DNA of 47,659 bases from Clostridia bacterium (GTDB taxonomy: Bacteria; Bacillota; Clostridia; UBA1381; UBA9506). Below are positions 1-9,960 of the stretch, piece after piece; the first letter of the stretch is position 1; each line of letters starts with the position of its first letter. A program made the position numbers and the translations under genes. The notes under the pieces were generated by a model. The model did no database searches. It had not been told where the DNA came from and saw only the letters and a program-made list of their open reading frames with translations. Location: NCBI GenBank assembly GCA_017549205.1, contig JAFYVH010000003.1, positions 1 to 47,659 of the forward strand, read 5' to 3'.

Positions 1-141
1 AAAGAGAACTATGTAGAAGATCGGGATAACCATCATCAAATACAACTGGCGGTTGCGTATGATTTCGGCTATGATGGGATGATGCTTCTTGGGAACTGAT
101 ACCGATGGAGACAGTTCCGTCGTACTTGCTGTTTTTTTCAT
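1..141 (-). CDS. ABC transporter permease, N-terminal fragment (LplB-like sugar/polysaccharide type)
   Basis: Only the first 47 codons are in the window; the gene continues past base 1. The ATG at 139-141 follows a strong GAGGAGG Shine-Dalgarno at about 150-157. The translation has a polar N-terminus (MKKTASTTELSPSV) and then RNRQLYLMMVIPIFYIVLF, the start of a first transmembrane helix. A short polar leader followed by a (Y/L)LMxxP hydrophobic helix is characteristic of LplB-type permeases that import oligosaccharides with a YtcP-like partner and a lipoprotein. It lies directly downstream of an AraC-family sensor-regulator in the same orientation, a common pairing for carbohydrate uptake loci. 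The substrate cannot be told from this fragment. Confidence 0.6.
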   Translation of the reverse strand, partial: MKKTASTTELSPSVSVPKKHHPIIAEIIRNRQLYLMMVIPIFYIVLF

Positions 142-171
142 AAGAAAACGCCTCCTCAATTTTATATGAAT

Positions 172-201
172 ATTATACAGTACAAAAACAAGCAGCGTCA
201 A
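172..201 (-). promoter_or_regulatory. Promoter for the ABC permease gene
   Basis: On the minus strand a TTGACG -35 (196-201) and a TATAAT -10 (172-177) are separated by 18 bp. The -10 is about 30 bp upstream of the permease ATG. This suggests the transporter operon has its own sigma-A start rather than depending only on read-through from the upstream regulator gene, which could be the activator of this promoter. Confidence 0.6.
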
Positions 202-226
202 CATGCAAAATTTTGTATTAAACGAG

Positions 227-2434
227 CTATTTTTTAGATTTAACCCATTCCATAGGGCTCACACCATAAACACGCTTGAAACTGCGCCTGAATGTGCCTT
301 CATTGGCAAAACCTGTTTTCTGTGCCACCTCTTTAACCGTCATATGCTCTTCCTGTAAAAAAACAACTGCTTTTTCCATTCGTACACTTTCAAGATAAAA
401 AGACCAGGTAAAACCAAGGTGTTTTTTGAACATGGCAGATATGTAACTGGGATTTAAGCTGAACTGATCGGCCAACCAATTTAAAGAGATGTCAGGATTG
501 TCATAATGCTCTAAAATGCAGGCCTGAATCTCGTGGCAAACATGCAAACTGCGATTTGTATGTTGCGCTTTTGAAGATTCAGCACAAATGATATAAAAGA
601 AGTTCAATGTGTACTCAAAAAAGTGGCGTATCGAGCCAAAGGAATCGTGAAATTCATATTCTATTGATTCCTGACGGCAAATCTTGTTAACACTGGAACG
701 AAGCTCCGTTAAAAGCTCTTTAATGCTGGCAAGACACAACTTTCTGTTTACAAAGTTTTCAGCCTGGATTGTTTCTAAAACAGTTCTGACGCCGTCTAAA
801 TCAGATTCAAGTGCATATTCAAACAAACTACGCTCTAAATCTATGGGATAATAATGACCCTCATCTTCCAGAGGCAGATGGCTATATAAAATCTCATTGC
901 CGTCTGTCAGTTGCGCATAGCTGACAACATCACTACCCTGCCGATAGGCTCTGGGAAGCTCCACTAAAGAACTCACCGGCTCGCCAACACCAAAAGTTGC
1001 GGAAATATGGCATTTTAAAAATACATCACATTCAAGGCGTGCTACCAAAAGGCGTGCGTAATCATCAAAGGCTTCTCCGCTTGCATCCGTTGAAAACAGC
1101 AACACAATGTTGTTTTTGTTTTCAAAATAAATACAGCATTGAGGAATGATCTCATAAATTTCATGCTCCATAAATCCACGAAAATTTCTTCCAAATTCAT
1201 CAGAGCCGCGTTTATTTTTGCAATCAATAACCAAAACACCATAATTAGGACCATAAAGAGACAGTTCATAGGTTTCGGCTAATTCTTTAATTTTCTCCGG
1301 CTGCTCAATTTCGCCCAATAACAATTCACGCAATATATTTTGCCCGCCCGAACGAAGATAGCTGTGGCTTTCATGCTTCATTTTTTCAATGTGCGGTATC
1401 ATTTCTTTAAATACATTTTCATGCATGTCGACCTTTTGTTTTTTTATGCCCAAAGTGTTCATCAGTTCCATATAGGCGTGGCTTTCTTTTGCGGTAAACC
1501 AAGAACAAAACCAAAAGCCTGCAAGCAATGCCAAAAAGTTAAAAATCATGGAAATATGACGATAAAAAGACACCTGACCAAAAACCTGTTTTTCCGGAAA
1601 GAACAACACACAACGCAGGCCGGACCGCGCCATTGTCCCGGTAAAGACATAATATGAATCCCCGGCAATCTTTATCTTCTCTCTGTTATTCAGAGAGTTT
1701 CGATTGAAATATTCTGTTTCGTCAATCCCATTAACGTCTCCGTTTTGAAGCAAGACTCCGCCCTGCTTATTGGTGACAAAAAAGCTGCCCCCTTTTTCTT
1801 CTGTCAAGCGTTTAACACCTGATAAAAGCCTGTCAAAATCAATATAAACCGCAACTGAGCTGTTGATTTGTCTATACGCTGACAGTTTCAGCACAAATGG
1901 AACAGCCTGACAACCTTTTTCATAGATACAAAGACCACCTTCGTCATAGCCATCGGCTGTCAAAGAATTTTCATATAACCTTTTTGCAGTTTCTAAATCC
2001 GAAGAAAGCTTAACCTGATAAAAGCGAATGGCCTCACCATAAGCACTGGATAAATCCAGCACCATATCGGCCGCATTATTTTGAATGGCAATATCCTTTA
2101 TGTACGGGCTGCTGGAACTGCACGAAACAAGCGCCGACATAAATTCCATTAATTTTTCATATCCAAAATTTTCAGATGATTCTGCAGTAAAAAACTCTTG
2201 TAAAACGCTGTTTAAAGCCACGTTCTGCGCTGCGCTCTCTGCATGGGAAAGAGATAAGTCAATTTCGTCAAACTCATTTTGAACAGCCGTATCCAAAATG
2301 GACATATTGCTTTTTTCAAAAGCATCCATAACGATTGAAATAAAAATGAACTGAATAAGAAAAACGAGCAAAATGACAACGACATACGGCCCCGCGAACT
2401 TTAAAAAAACTTCTCTTAACGGTGTTTTACGCAT
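227..2434 (-). CDS. Membrane-anchored AraC-family transcriptional regulator with extracellular sensor
   Basis: The protein is 735 aa from the chosen ATG (2432-2434), which sits 10 bp after AAAGGAGG. An in-frame TTG at 2461 would place that Shine-Dalgarno inside the gene and is less likely. A transmembrane helix at about residues 12-36 is followed by roughly 250 residues of predicted extracellular domain (Cache-like by architecture), then a second helix (FNFLALLAGFWFCSWF) near residues 290-315. A cytoplasmic linker precedes a C-terminal AraC double helix-turn-helix of about 100 residues, with the family signature GFANEGTFRRSFKRVYGVSP. This is the YesN/two-helix sensor-regulator layout used to sense carbohydrates outside the cell and switch on an adjacent sugar transporter. 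The downstream LplB-like gene fits that role. The ligand is unknown. Confidence 0.85.
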   Translation of the reverse strand: MRKTPLREVFLKFAGPYVVVILLVFLIQFIFISIVMDAFEKSNMSILDTAVQNEFDEIDLSLSHAESAAQNVALNSVLQEFFTAESSENFGYEKLMEFMSALVSCSSSSPYIKDIAIQNNAADMVLDLSSAYGEAIRFYQVKLSSDLETAKRLYENSLTADGYDEGGLCIYEKGCQAVPFVLKLSAYRQINSSVAVYIDFDRLLSGVKRLTEEKGGSFFVTNKQGGVLLQNGDVNGIDETEYFNRNSLNNREKIKIAGDSYYVFTGTMARSGLRCVLFFPEKQVFGQVSFYRHISMIFNFLALLAGFWFCSWFTAKESHAYMELMNTLGIKKQKVDMHENVFKEMIPHIEKMKHESHSYLRSGGQNILRELLLGEIEQPEKIKELAETYELSLYGPNYGVLVIDCKNKRGSDEFGRNFRGFMEHEIYEIIPQCCIYFENKNNIVLLFSTDASGEAFDDYARLLVARLECDVFLKCHISATFGVGEPVSSLVELPRAYRQGSDVVSYAQLTDGNEILYSHLPLEDEGHYYPIDLERSLFEYALESDLDGVRTVLETIQAENFVNRKLCLASIKELLTELRSSVNKICRQESIEYEFHDSFGSIRHFFEYTLNFFYIICAESSKAQHTNRSLHVCHEIQACILEHYDNPDISLNWLADQFSLNPSYISAMFKKHLGFTWSFYLESVRMEKAVVFLQEEHMTVKEVAQKTGFANEGTFRRSFKRVYGVSPMEWVKSKK

Positions 2435-2475
2435 TGCATTCTGACCTCCTTTTTCACTCAAGTAAATTTTGTAAC

Positions 2476-2504
2476 ATTATAGCACATTTTAACAAAAAAA
2501 TCAA
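2476..2504 (-). promoter_or_regulatory. Promoter for the AraC-family regulator gene
   Basis: Minus-strand TTGATT (2499-2504) and TATAAT (2476-2481) are separated by 17 bp, about 40 bp upstream of the chosen ATG at 2434. Confidence 0.55.
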
Positions 2505-2786
2505 GTTCTATTGTGTATTTTGTTCAAAAAACGACGAAATTTAACGAAAATCGCAAAAATATGCCGTGACAAAAATGTAAAGTCATTAGCCTTTATAATA
2601 TAATTTAAATGAAACACAGATAAATCAAGACTTCCTTTAAATTTCTATGCCACTAAAATCTTTAAAAATGCCTTTATTTCGCATTTTCGATATGTGTTAA
2701 GTAAAACTACTTTACATAGTTATTTCCCTCGTTAAATTATTGTTTTTAAGCATATTTATATAGCTTTAGCTATCTCCGGGCATATA
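2505..2786. other. AT-rich intergenic stretch without a gene
   Basis: This stretch lies between the AraC-type gene (reading left) and the end of the pyrimidine/ppiB transcript. I see no credible ORF or RNA gene. It contains a short perfect inverted repeat, atagct-tt-agctat (2760-2773), and otherwise irregular AT-rich sequence. Confidence 0.5.
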
Positions 2787-2821
2787 AAAGCGGTTATCAC
2801 CATCATAGTGATAACCGCTTT
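2787..2821 (-). terminator. Hairpin terminator after ppiB
   Basis: Perfect 14-bp arms AAAGCGGTTATCAC (2787-2800) and its complement (2808-2821) flank a 7-base loop. It begins about 20 bp past the ppiB stop. The T-run on the minus strand is short (CTTTTATA), so termination strength is uncertain. It is the likely end of the pyr-ppiB transcript. Confidence 0.7.
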
Positions 2822-2839
2822 ATCTTGTTTTATAACACT

Positions 2840-3358
2840 TTATCTGACTTCAGGTGCCGGATACTCTACCCCAAAGGTGTCAACGGTTACAGATTGCATA
2901 ACCTGAGCATCTAACGGCTTATCCATCATGTCTGTGGGCACCATAATAATTTTATCAATCACATCTAAACCCTCAATGACTTTACCAAAGGCAGCATATT
3001 GACCGTCTAAATGTGGTGAAGTGCCGCCCATGATGAAAAACTGTGAACCCGCTGAATCAGGGTGACCTGAACGAGCCATGGACAAAACACCTTTTGTGTG
3101 CTTCAATTCATTGACAAATCCATTCATCAAAAATTCGCCTTTAATGCTATAACCCGGACCGCCCATGCCACAACCATCAGGGTCGCCACCCTGAATCATA
3201 AAACCGGGAATCACGCGGTGAAAGGTCAAACCATTGTAAAATCCTTTTTGAACTAAAGAAATAAAGTTATTCACGGTGTTCGGCGCTATTTCAGGATATA
3301 ATTCTGCAACCATAACATCGCCGTTTTCCATTGTAAAGGTAACTTTAGGGTTACTCAT
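2840..3358 (-). CDS. ppiB: Peptidyl-prolyl cis-trans isomerase, cyclophilin type
   Basis: This 172-aa single-domain cyclophilin has no signal peptide, so it should be a cytoplasmic proline-isomerising folding helper. The core motifs FHRVIPGFMIQGGDP (catalytic Arg in FHRV) and SAGSQFFIM are intact. The length is normal for bacterial PpiB. It starts 43 bp after the carB stop on the same strand with no hairpin between, so it is probably carried on the tail of the pyrimidine operon transcript. A strong terminator-like hairpin follows it. Confidence 0.93.
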   Translation of the reverse strand: MSNPKVTFTMENGDVMVAELYPEIAPNTVNNFISLVQKGFYNGLTFHRVIPGFMIQGGDPDGCGMGGPGYSIKGEFLMNGFVNELKHTKGVLSMARSGHPDSAGSQFFIMGGTSPHLDGQYAAFGKVIEGLDVIDKIIMVPTDMMDKPLDAQVMQSVTVDTFGVEYPAPEVR

Positions 3359-3401
3359 AATTAAAACTCTCCTTTATGCCTTAATCAAATATTTTGAAAT
3401 A

Positions 3402-6400
3402 TCACACATCTAACAGATTAACCATTGTCAGATTTTTCTCTTTATGACTGCTCATGAGGCCTGTTAAGAAGGCTTTAGCTGTATCTAAGCTTGTCAGACA
3501 GGGAATGGATAATTCAACGGTTTTTCTTCTGATTTTGAAACCATCACGGTCAGGACGACGACCTTTGGTTGCCGTGTTGATAACCATGTTGAACTTTCCT
3601 TCTTGTAACAGGTCCATAATGTCAGGCGTTCCTTCATCAATCTTTGCAGCGGTAGTAGCTGTAACGCCATGGTTTGTTAAGAAATCTGCCGTACCCTTTG
3701 TGGAATAAATCTGATAGCCCAGCTCGCTGAATCCACGAGCTATATCAAGCATTTCTTCCTTGTCAGTATCACGCACGGTGATGAGTACATTACCCTTTTC
3801 GCTCATCTTAAATCCTGCACCTAAAAGGCCTTTATAAAGCGCTTCGGAAAAATCTGTGCTGATACCCAAAACTTCACCTGTCGACTTCATTTCAGGTCCT
3901 AAAGAAATATCAACATTGTGAAGCTTTTCAAAGGAAAATACCGGCACTTTAATGGCAACATGTGAGCCTTCGGGATGCAGTCCTGTTCCATAGCCCATAT
4001 CTTTCAGTTTTTCTCCCAGCACACAACGCGTTGCCAAATCAACCATGGGCACATTGGTAACCTTGCTGATGTAAGGTACGGTTCTTGAAGAACGGGGATT
4101 AACCTCAATAACATAAATCTCGCCTTCATAAAGGACAAACTGAATGTTAACAAGACCTACAACATGCAGCGCTTTGGCAAGCTTTTCTGTATAGCTCACC
4201 AGCTGGTCGCGGATTGCCTGAGTAAGGGTTTGAGCCGGATAAACTGAAATGGAGTCACCGGAGTGAACACCGGCACGCTCTAAATGTTCCATGATGCCGG
4301 GGATTAAAATATCGTTACCGTCACAAATGGCGTCTACCTCAATTTCCTTACCCATCATGTATTTATCAATTAAAATGGGATGTTCCTGACGAATCATGGT
4401 GATAATATCCATAAATTCCTGCACATCATTGTCGTTATAGGCGATTTCCATACCCTGTCCACCCAAAACATAGGAAGGACGCACCAAAACGGGATAACCC
4501 AATTCATTAGCTGCCTCTAACGCTTCCTGATGGGTGAAAACCGTTCTTCCTTCAGGACGGCGAATTTTGCAAGCTTCCAGAATGTCGTCAAAAACCTCAC
4601 GGTCTTCCGCTGCATCAATGTCTTCTGCCTTGGTGCCCAAAATACGCACACCCATATCCTTTAAGGCTTCTGTCAGCTTGATGGCTGTTTGTCCGCCAAA
4701 CTGCACCAAAACGCCATCGGGCTGCTCAATTTCTAAAATGTTGCCCACATCCTCAGCAGTGAGAGGCTCGAAATAAAGCTTATCGGCGGTGTCAAAGTCC
4801 GTTGAAACTGTTTCCGGATTGTTGTTAATGATAATGGTTTCATAACCGGCTTCACGAAGAGCCCAAACAGCGTGAACAGAGCAATAGTCAAACTCAATAC
4901 CCTGACCGATTCTGATGGGGCCGGAGCCTATAACCACAATTTTCTTCTTCATAGAAGAAACGGTTTCGGTGTAGTTATCATATGTTGAATAGTAATATGG
5001 TGTAACAGCTTCAAATTCAGCTGCACAGGTATCAACCATCTTATATGCCGGGAAAATGCCGTGAAGCTCACGCATAGCACGAACACCAATTTCTGAAATG
5101 CCGGAAAGGGATGCAATCAGCTTATCGGGGAAGCACATTTTCTTCGCTTCTTTTAACAAATCCGGTGTCAATTCTTCCTGTTGCAGGCATTTTTCCATAT
5201 CAACCAGATTTTTCAACTTATGCAGGAAGAATAAATCGATTGATGTAATGGTGTGAATCATATCAATGTCCACATCACGACGGAAAGCCTCGCAAATCAC
5301 GAAGAAACGCTCATCATCAATCGTGGCCAGACGACGAACAATATCTTTTTTAGATAATGTCTTAAGCTTCTTCAGGTCATAAGACATAACGCCCAGTTCA
5401 AGACAACGAACTGCTTTCATCAAAGCACCTTCAATGTTGTCAGAAATGGCCATAACTTCGCCCGTTGCTTTCATCTGTGTGCCCAGGGTTCTCTTGGCTT
5501 TTACAAACTTATCAAAAGGCCATTTGGGGAACTTGATAACACAATAGTCAATGGTGGGTTCAAAACAAGCACAGGTTTTTCCGGTAACGGCATTGACAAT
5601 TTCGTCAAGGCCATAACCAATGGCAATTTTAGAAGCAACCTTTGCAATGGGATAGCCTGTTGCTTTAGATGCCAGCGCTGAAGAACGGGACAAACGGGGA
5701 TTAACCTCGATAACGGCATATTCAAAGCTCTCCGGATGCAGAGCAAACTGACAGTTGCAACCACCCTCAATACCCAAAGCATGAATGATGTTCAAAGATG
5801 CATTACGCAGCATCTGATATTCTTTATCGCTAAGGGTTTGTGCCGGTGCAATAACCACAGAGTCGCCGGTGTGAACGCCTACAGGGTCAAGATTTTCCAT
5901 GGAGCAAACGGTAATGGCGTTACCCTTGCCGTCACGAATAACTTCAAATTCAATTTCTTTCCAGCCGGAAATACATTTTTCAATCAAAACCTGATGCACG
6001 CGTGAAAGACGCAAACCGTTTGAAGCGATTTCTTTAAGCTCTTCTTCATTGTTAACAATACCACCACCGGTACCACCTAAAGTGTAGGCAGGGCGCACAA
6101 TAACAGGATAACCGATTTTTTCTGCAAAGGCCAGGGCATCTTCACAGCTTTCAACCACCAAAGAGGCAATGCAGGGCTCACCAATGGATTCCATGGTGTC
6201 CTTAAACGCCTGACGGTCTTCAGCCATTTTAATAGCCTCAGTAGCTGTACCCAAAAGACGCACATTCATTTTTTCTAAATAGCCCTCTTCAGCCAGCTCC
6301 ATAGCGAGGTTTAAGCCGGTCTGTCCGCCTAAAGTAGGCAAAATGCTGTCCGGTCTTTCAATTTCGATAACTTTGCGTACAGATTCAGCCACCAAAGGCT

Positions 6401-6599
6401 CGATATATATCTTGTCCGCCATCATTTTATCTGTCATAATGGTCGCAGGATTTGAGTTGATTAAAACAACCTCAATTCCCTCTTCCTGCAGAGCACGGCA
6501 AGCCTGTGTACCTGCATAGTCAAATTCTGCTGCCTGACCGATAATAATCGGACCAGAGCCAATAACCAACACTTTTTTTACATCTTCATATTTAGGCAT
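3402..6599 (-). CDS. carB: Carbamoyl-phosphate synthase, large (synthetase) subunit
   Basis: The 1065-aa length is full for CarB. The protein makes carbamoyl phosphate from bicarbonate, two ATP and ammonia passed from CarA, feeding pyrimidine and arginine synthesis. The internal duplication is clear: the first half opens with [20 protein letters not shown] and the second, at about residue 555, with [19 protein letters not shown]. Each half carries an ATP-grasp domain ([20 protein letters not shown] and [20 protein letters not shown]). The last ~130 residues form the MGS-like allosteric domain that normally binds UMP, IMP or ornithine. Its start overlaps the carA stop by 8 bp, indicating translational coupling. 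Confidence 0.97.
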   Translation of the reverse strand: MPKYEDVKKVLVIGSGPIIIGQAAEFDYAGTQACRALQEEGIEVVLINSNPATIMTDKMMADKIYIEPLVAESVRKVIEIERPDSILPTLGGQTGLNLAMELAEEGYLEKMNVRLLGTATEAIKMAEDRQAFKDTMESIGEPCIASLVVESCEDALAFAEKIGYPVIVRPAYTLGGTGGGIVNNEEELKEIASNGLRLSRVHQVLIEKCISGWKEIEFEVIRDGKGNAITVCSMENLDPVGVHTGDSVVIAPAQTLSDKEYQMLRNASLNIIHALGIEGGCNCQFALHPESFEYAVIEVNPRLSRSSALASKATGYPIAKVASKIAIGYGLDEIVNAVTGKTCACFEPTIDYCVIKFPKWPFDKFVKAKRTLGTQMKATGEVMAISDNIEGALMKAVRCLELGVMSYDLKKLKTLSKKDIVRRLATIDDERFFVICEAFRRDVDIDMIHTITSIDLFFLHKLKNLVDMEKCLQQEELTPDLLKEAKKMCFPDKLIASLSGISEIGVRAMRELHGIFPAYKMVDTCAAEFEAVTPYYYSTYDNYTETVSSMKKKIVVIGSGPIRIGQGIEFDYCSVHAVWALREAGYETIIINNNPETVSTDFDTADKLYFEPLTAEDVGNILEIEQPDGVLVQFGGQTAIKLTEALKDMGVRILGTKAEDIDAAEDREVFDDILEACKIRRPEGRTVFTHQEALEAANELGYPVLVRPSYVLGGQGMEIAYNDNDVQEFMDIITMIRQEHPILIDKYMMGKEIEVDAICDGNDILIPGIMEHLERAGVHSGDSISVYPAQTLTQAIRDQLVSYTEKLAKALHVVGLVNIQFVLYEGEIYVIEVNPRSSRTVPYISKVTNVPMVDLATRCVLGEKLKDMGYGTGLHPEGSHVAIKVPVFSFEKLHNVDISLGPEMKSTGEVLGISTDFSEALYKGLLGAGFKMSEKGNVLITVRDTDKEEMLDIARGFSELGYQIYSTKGTADFLTNHGVTATTAAKIDEGTPDIMDLLQEGKFNMVINTATKGRRPDRDGFKIRRKTVELSIPCLTSLDTAKAFLTGLMSSHKEKNLTMVNLLDV

Positions 6600-7674
6600 T
6601 GCAGTTACCTCCCATCATGCTGATAAACTCTTCAAAAAGATATTTTGATGACTTGGCACCCGGTTTTGAATCCGGATGGAACTGCAGAGTGAATGCCGGC
6701 AGATTTTTATAACGAATGCCCTCAACGCTTTGGTCATTTAAATTGATGTGCGTAATCTCTGCCAAAGATGCATCAAGACTGTCAGTAACAACAGTGTATC
6801 CATGGTTTTGAACGGTTACAAAGGTTTGGTCTCTCTTTAAGTCTTTAACGGGCTGATTGGCACCACGATGACCAAATTTTAACTTCTCTGTTTTGCCACC
6901 CATGGCAAGAGCTGCCAGCTGATGACCTAAGCACACACCAAAGAACGGTTTGCCGGAAGCCATAAGCTTTTTGATTTCAGCAATCTCCTCTGTGTAATCC
7001 TCCGGGTTGCCCGGACCATTAGAAAGCATAATGCCATCAGGATTTTGCGCCAAAACAACCTCTGCTTTGGTTTTTGCGGGATAAACCGTAACGGTTACAC
7101 CTTTTGAAGCCAAAGATTCTAAAATGCTCTTTTTCAGGCCATAATCCATCATTGCAACATGTATATTCCCCTCGCCAACAGTGTAAGGCTCTTTGCAGGT
7201 TACTTCATCTGCCAAAAAGCCTACTTTATATGACTGAATGGCATCTTTGTGCTCTTCAAAAGAAAAAGGCTCTTCTGTTGTAATCATACCGTTCATGGCA
7301 CCGTGTGTCCGGATCATTTTTGTCAGGGCACGGGTGTCAATGCCGGTAATGGCAATTACATTCTCGCTGATTAAAAATTCTTCCAAATCTTCTTCACTGC
7401 GGAAGTTGTTGGGGTAAGCCGCACATTCTTTCATAATGAGACCCTTGACCTGTGCCCCACTCGACTGGCAATCTTCACGATTTACACCGTAGTTGCCGAT
7501 GATAGGATAGGTCATGGTGACAATCTGACCCGCATAGGTGGGGTCTGTGATGGTTTCAACATAACCTGTCATTCCAGTTGTAAACACAATTTCGCCAATG
7601 GTTGTGCCTATGGCACCTAAGCTTTTGCCCTCAAACACAGTACCGTCAGCCAGTGCTAAAAATGCTTTTTTCAT
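6592..7674 (-). CDS. carA: Carbamoyl-phosphate synthase, small (glutaminase) subunit
   Basis: The protein is 360 aa from the ATG at 7672-7674, which follows AGAAAGGAAG. An upstream in-frame start at 7707 has no ribosome site. The N-terminal CarA domain is followed by a class I glutamine amidotransferase domain with the nucleophile elbow [12 protein letters not shown]. It releases ammonia from glutamine for CarB. The usual His-Pro-Glu of the catalytic triad reads FHPDSKPG here, so the acidic member is Asp rather than Glu (see findings). Neighbours are pyrF upstream and carB overlapping downstream. Confidence 0.96.
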   Translation of the reverse strand: MKKAFLALADGTVFEGKSLGAIGTTIGEIVFTTGMTGYVETITDPTYAGQIVTMTYPIIGNYGVNREDCQSSGAQVKGLIMKECAAYPNNFRSEEDLEEFLISENVIAITGIDTRALTKMIRTHGAMNGMITTEEPFSFEEHKDAIQSYKVGFLADEVTCKEPYTVGEGNIHVAMMDYGLKKSILESLASKGVTVTVYPAKTKAEVVLAQNPDGIMLSNGPGNPEDYTEEIAEIKKLMASGKPFFGVCLGHQLAALAMGGKTEKLKFGHRGANQPVKDLKRDQTFVTVQNHGYTVVTDSLDASLAEITHINLNDQSVEGIRYKNLPAFTLQFHPDSKPGAKSSKYLFEEFISMMGGNCNA

Positions 7675-7730
7675 GACATTGCTTCCTTTCTGTTGTATTG
7701 ACAACATGCGATTTGTCCTTTTGCTAAAAA

Positions 7731-8648
7731 TTAGATATACTGCAAAATATCATCACGCATGCGAAGTGCTTCTTCTCTTGCTGCTGCACCAAATTCTTCC
7801 TGGGCGCAACCACTCTTTTGCCATGCGCACATAATGCCGCGGGAAGAATTAACAATGGCGCCCAGACCGTTTTTATCAAAGGCACAGGCAGCATCTTGTC
7901 CGCCGCCACCCTGCGCGCCGTAACCGGGTACTAAAATGTAAGCCTTGGACATTAAGCTCCTCAGCTCTTTAAGCTGTTTCGGGTAAGTTGCGCCCACAAC
8001 GGCACCCACCGGTGTGTAGCCATACTTACCTTCCAGGCCCTCTCCCCAGCTGTTAACCAGGGCTGCCATCTTCTGATAGATGGTCTCTTCGCCCACAACC
8101 AAATCCTGCAATTCACCCGAGGAGGGATTTGAGGTTTTGACCAGTGCAAAAATGGTTTTTCCATGTTCTGCACAATCTTTAACAAAGGGCTTGATGCCAT
8201 CGGTACCCAAATAACCGTTTACCGTTAAGCCATCGCTTGAAAGCTCATTTTCCACGCTGATTTCTCCTGCATCAACATGACCTAAATAAGCCGTTGAATA
8301 TGCCTCTGCGGTTTTGCCGATGTCATTGCGCTTGCCGTCTAAAATCACATACATGCCTTTTTCACGGGCGTAAGAAATGGTATCGGCCAGCGCACTAAGA
8401 CCGGAAAGACCATACATTTCATAGTATGCAGACTGGGGTTTAACAGCGGGCACAATATCACAAAGTGAATCGATCAGGCCTTTATTGAATGCAAGCAGCG
8501 CTGCACCCACAGCCTTGTTGGTTTTGCCATGCTCCGCTATGGCTTTTTCACGGATATATTCCGGTATATACTCCCAACGGGGGTCAAGACCGGCAACCGT
8601 CGGGTTGTTTTTTTCTTTAATCTTTTCAATCAAACGATCAATTGACAT
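7731..8648 (-). CDS. pyrF: Orotidine 5'-phosphate decarboxylase (subfamily 2)
   Basis: The protein is 305 aa from the ATG at 8646-8648, preceded by AAGGAGAG; an upstream start at 8693 would lie inside pyrC. It catalyses the last step of UMP synthesis, decarboxylating OMP. The catalytic Lys/Asp array is visible as ILDGKRNDIGKTAEAYS. The length and the VPGYGAQGGG phosphate-binding segment place it in the longer subfamily 2 rather than the ~240-aa Bacillus form. It sits between pyrC and carA. Confidence 0.95.
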   Translation of the reverse strand: MSIDRLIEKIKEKNNPTVAGLDPRWEYIPEYIREKAIAEHGKTNKAVGAALLAFNKGLIDSLCDIVPAVKPQSAYYEMYGLSGLSALADTISYAREKGMYVILDGKRNDIGKTAEAYSTAYLGHVDAGEISVENELSSDGLTVNGYLGTDGIKPFVKDCAEHGKTIFALVKTSNPSSGELQDLVVGEETIYQKMAALVNSWGEGLEGKYGYTPVGAVVGATYPKQLKELRSLMSKAYILVPGYGAQGGGGQDAACAFDKNGLGAIVNSSRGIMCAWQKSGCAQEEFGAAAREEALRMRDDILQYI

Positions 8649-8670
8649 TTTTCTCTCTCCTTTGTTTGAA

Positions 8671-9960
8671 TTATGCCTGCAATTTTCCCTCATTCACAAC
8701 AATTTTGCCGTCTACAAGGGTATATGCCACCTTACCATAAAGCTGATAGCTATGGTAAGGCGAGTTTTTAGATTTTGAAGCAAAACTTGTCACATCCACC
8801 TCATAAGGTGTTTCCACATCGAAAATGACAATGTCTGCATCTTCGCTTTCTGCCAGTCTGCCCTTTTTGATGCCTAAAATGTCAGCCGGCAAGCTGGTCA
8901 TGTGCTTTAAAAGTTCCACCAAAGTTAGCTTGTTTTCTTTCACAAGATAGGTAATGCCTAAAGGCAAGGCGGTTTCAAGACCCACAATGCCGTTTAATGC
9001 TGCTGCAAATTCAACATCCTTTTCATCTTCGTGATGGGGTGCATGATCTGTGGCAATGGCGTCAATTGTGCCATCGGCAAGACCGGCAATAATAGCTTCC
9101 ACATCTTTTTGAGTTCGCAGTGGCGGGTTCATTTTTGCATTGGTATTAAAGCCCTCTACCGCATCTTCTGTCAGGGTGAAATAATGGGGGCAGGTTTCGG
9201 CTGTCACGCGAATACCCCGGCGTTTTGCCTGTCTCACAATTTCCACACTGCCCTCTGTGCTCACATGGGCTATATGAATCCGTTTTTTAAGTTCACCGGC
9301 AATGATGACATCCCGGGCAACCTGCACTTCTTCTGCAGCATTGGGAATGCCCTTTAAGCCCAGGCGGGTTGCAACAGCGCCCTCATTCATAAAGCCACCG
9401 GCTAATGAAAGCTCTTCACAATGGGAAATAACCAATGTATCAAACATGCCGGCATATTCAAGAGCACGGCGCATTAATTCGGGATTTGAAACCGGATGAC
9501 CGTCATCAGAAACAGCAACAGCTCCTGCTGCACGCATGTCGCCAATTTCAGCCAGCTGTTCACCCTTTTGACCTTTACTGATGGCACCAATGGGCCAAAC
9601 ATGGACGCTACCCTCTTTTTCTGCCTTATTCTTTACAAATTCAATCAAAGCAGCATTGTCAAGCACAGGACTTGTGTTTGGCATGCAGGCAACAGACGTA
9701 AAACCGCCCATAGCCGCTGCCTGTGTGCCACTTTTAATGTCTTCTTTATATTCCTGACCCGGCTCACGTAAATGACAATGCATGTCAATTAAACCGGGGG
9801 CAACAATCTTGTTGGTTGCATCAATAACTAAAGCATCAGAAGAAACCGATATGTTTTCGCCGATTTTCTGAACCTTACCATTTGCGACATAAACATCACA
9901 AACCGCATCAAAGCCGTCTGCAGGGTTGATTACCCGACCGCCTTTAATTAAAATTTCCAT
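8671..9960 (-). CDS. pyrC: Dihydroorotase
   Basis: This 429-aa amidohydrolase-superfamily enzyme cyclises carbamoyl-aspartate to dihydroorotate. The zinc-binding DMHCHLREPGQEYKED motif lies near residue 58, and ATDHAPHHEDEK provides the C-terminal catalytic Asp. The length and motifs match class I dihydroorotases as in Bacillus PyrC. Its start overlaps the end of pyrB by 17 bp, so the two are probably translationally coupled. Confidence 0.96.
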   Translation of the reverse strand: MEILIKGGRVINPADGFDAVCDVYVANGKVQKIGENISVSSDALVIDATNKIVAPGLIDMHCHLREPGQEYKEDIKSGTQAAAMGGFTSVACMPNTSPVLDNAALIEFVKNKAEKEGSVHVWPIGAISKGQKGEQLAEIGDMRAAGAVAVSDDGHPVSNPELMRRALEYAGMFDTLVISHCEELSLAGGFMNEGAVATRLGLKGIPNAAEEVQVARDVIIAGELKKRIHIAHVSTEGSVEIVRQAKRRGIRVTAETCPHYFTLTEDAVEGFNTNAKMNPPLRTQKDVEAIIAGLADGTIDAIATDHAPHHEDEKDVEFAAALNGIVGLETALPLGITYLVKENKLTLVELLKHMTSLPADILGIKKGRLAESEDADIVIFDVETPYEVDVTSFASKSKNSPYHSYQLYGKVAYTLVDGKIVVNEGKLQA

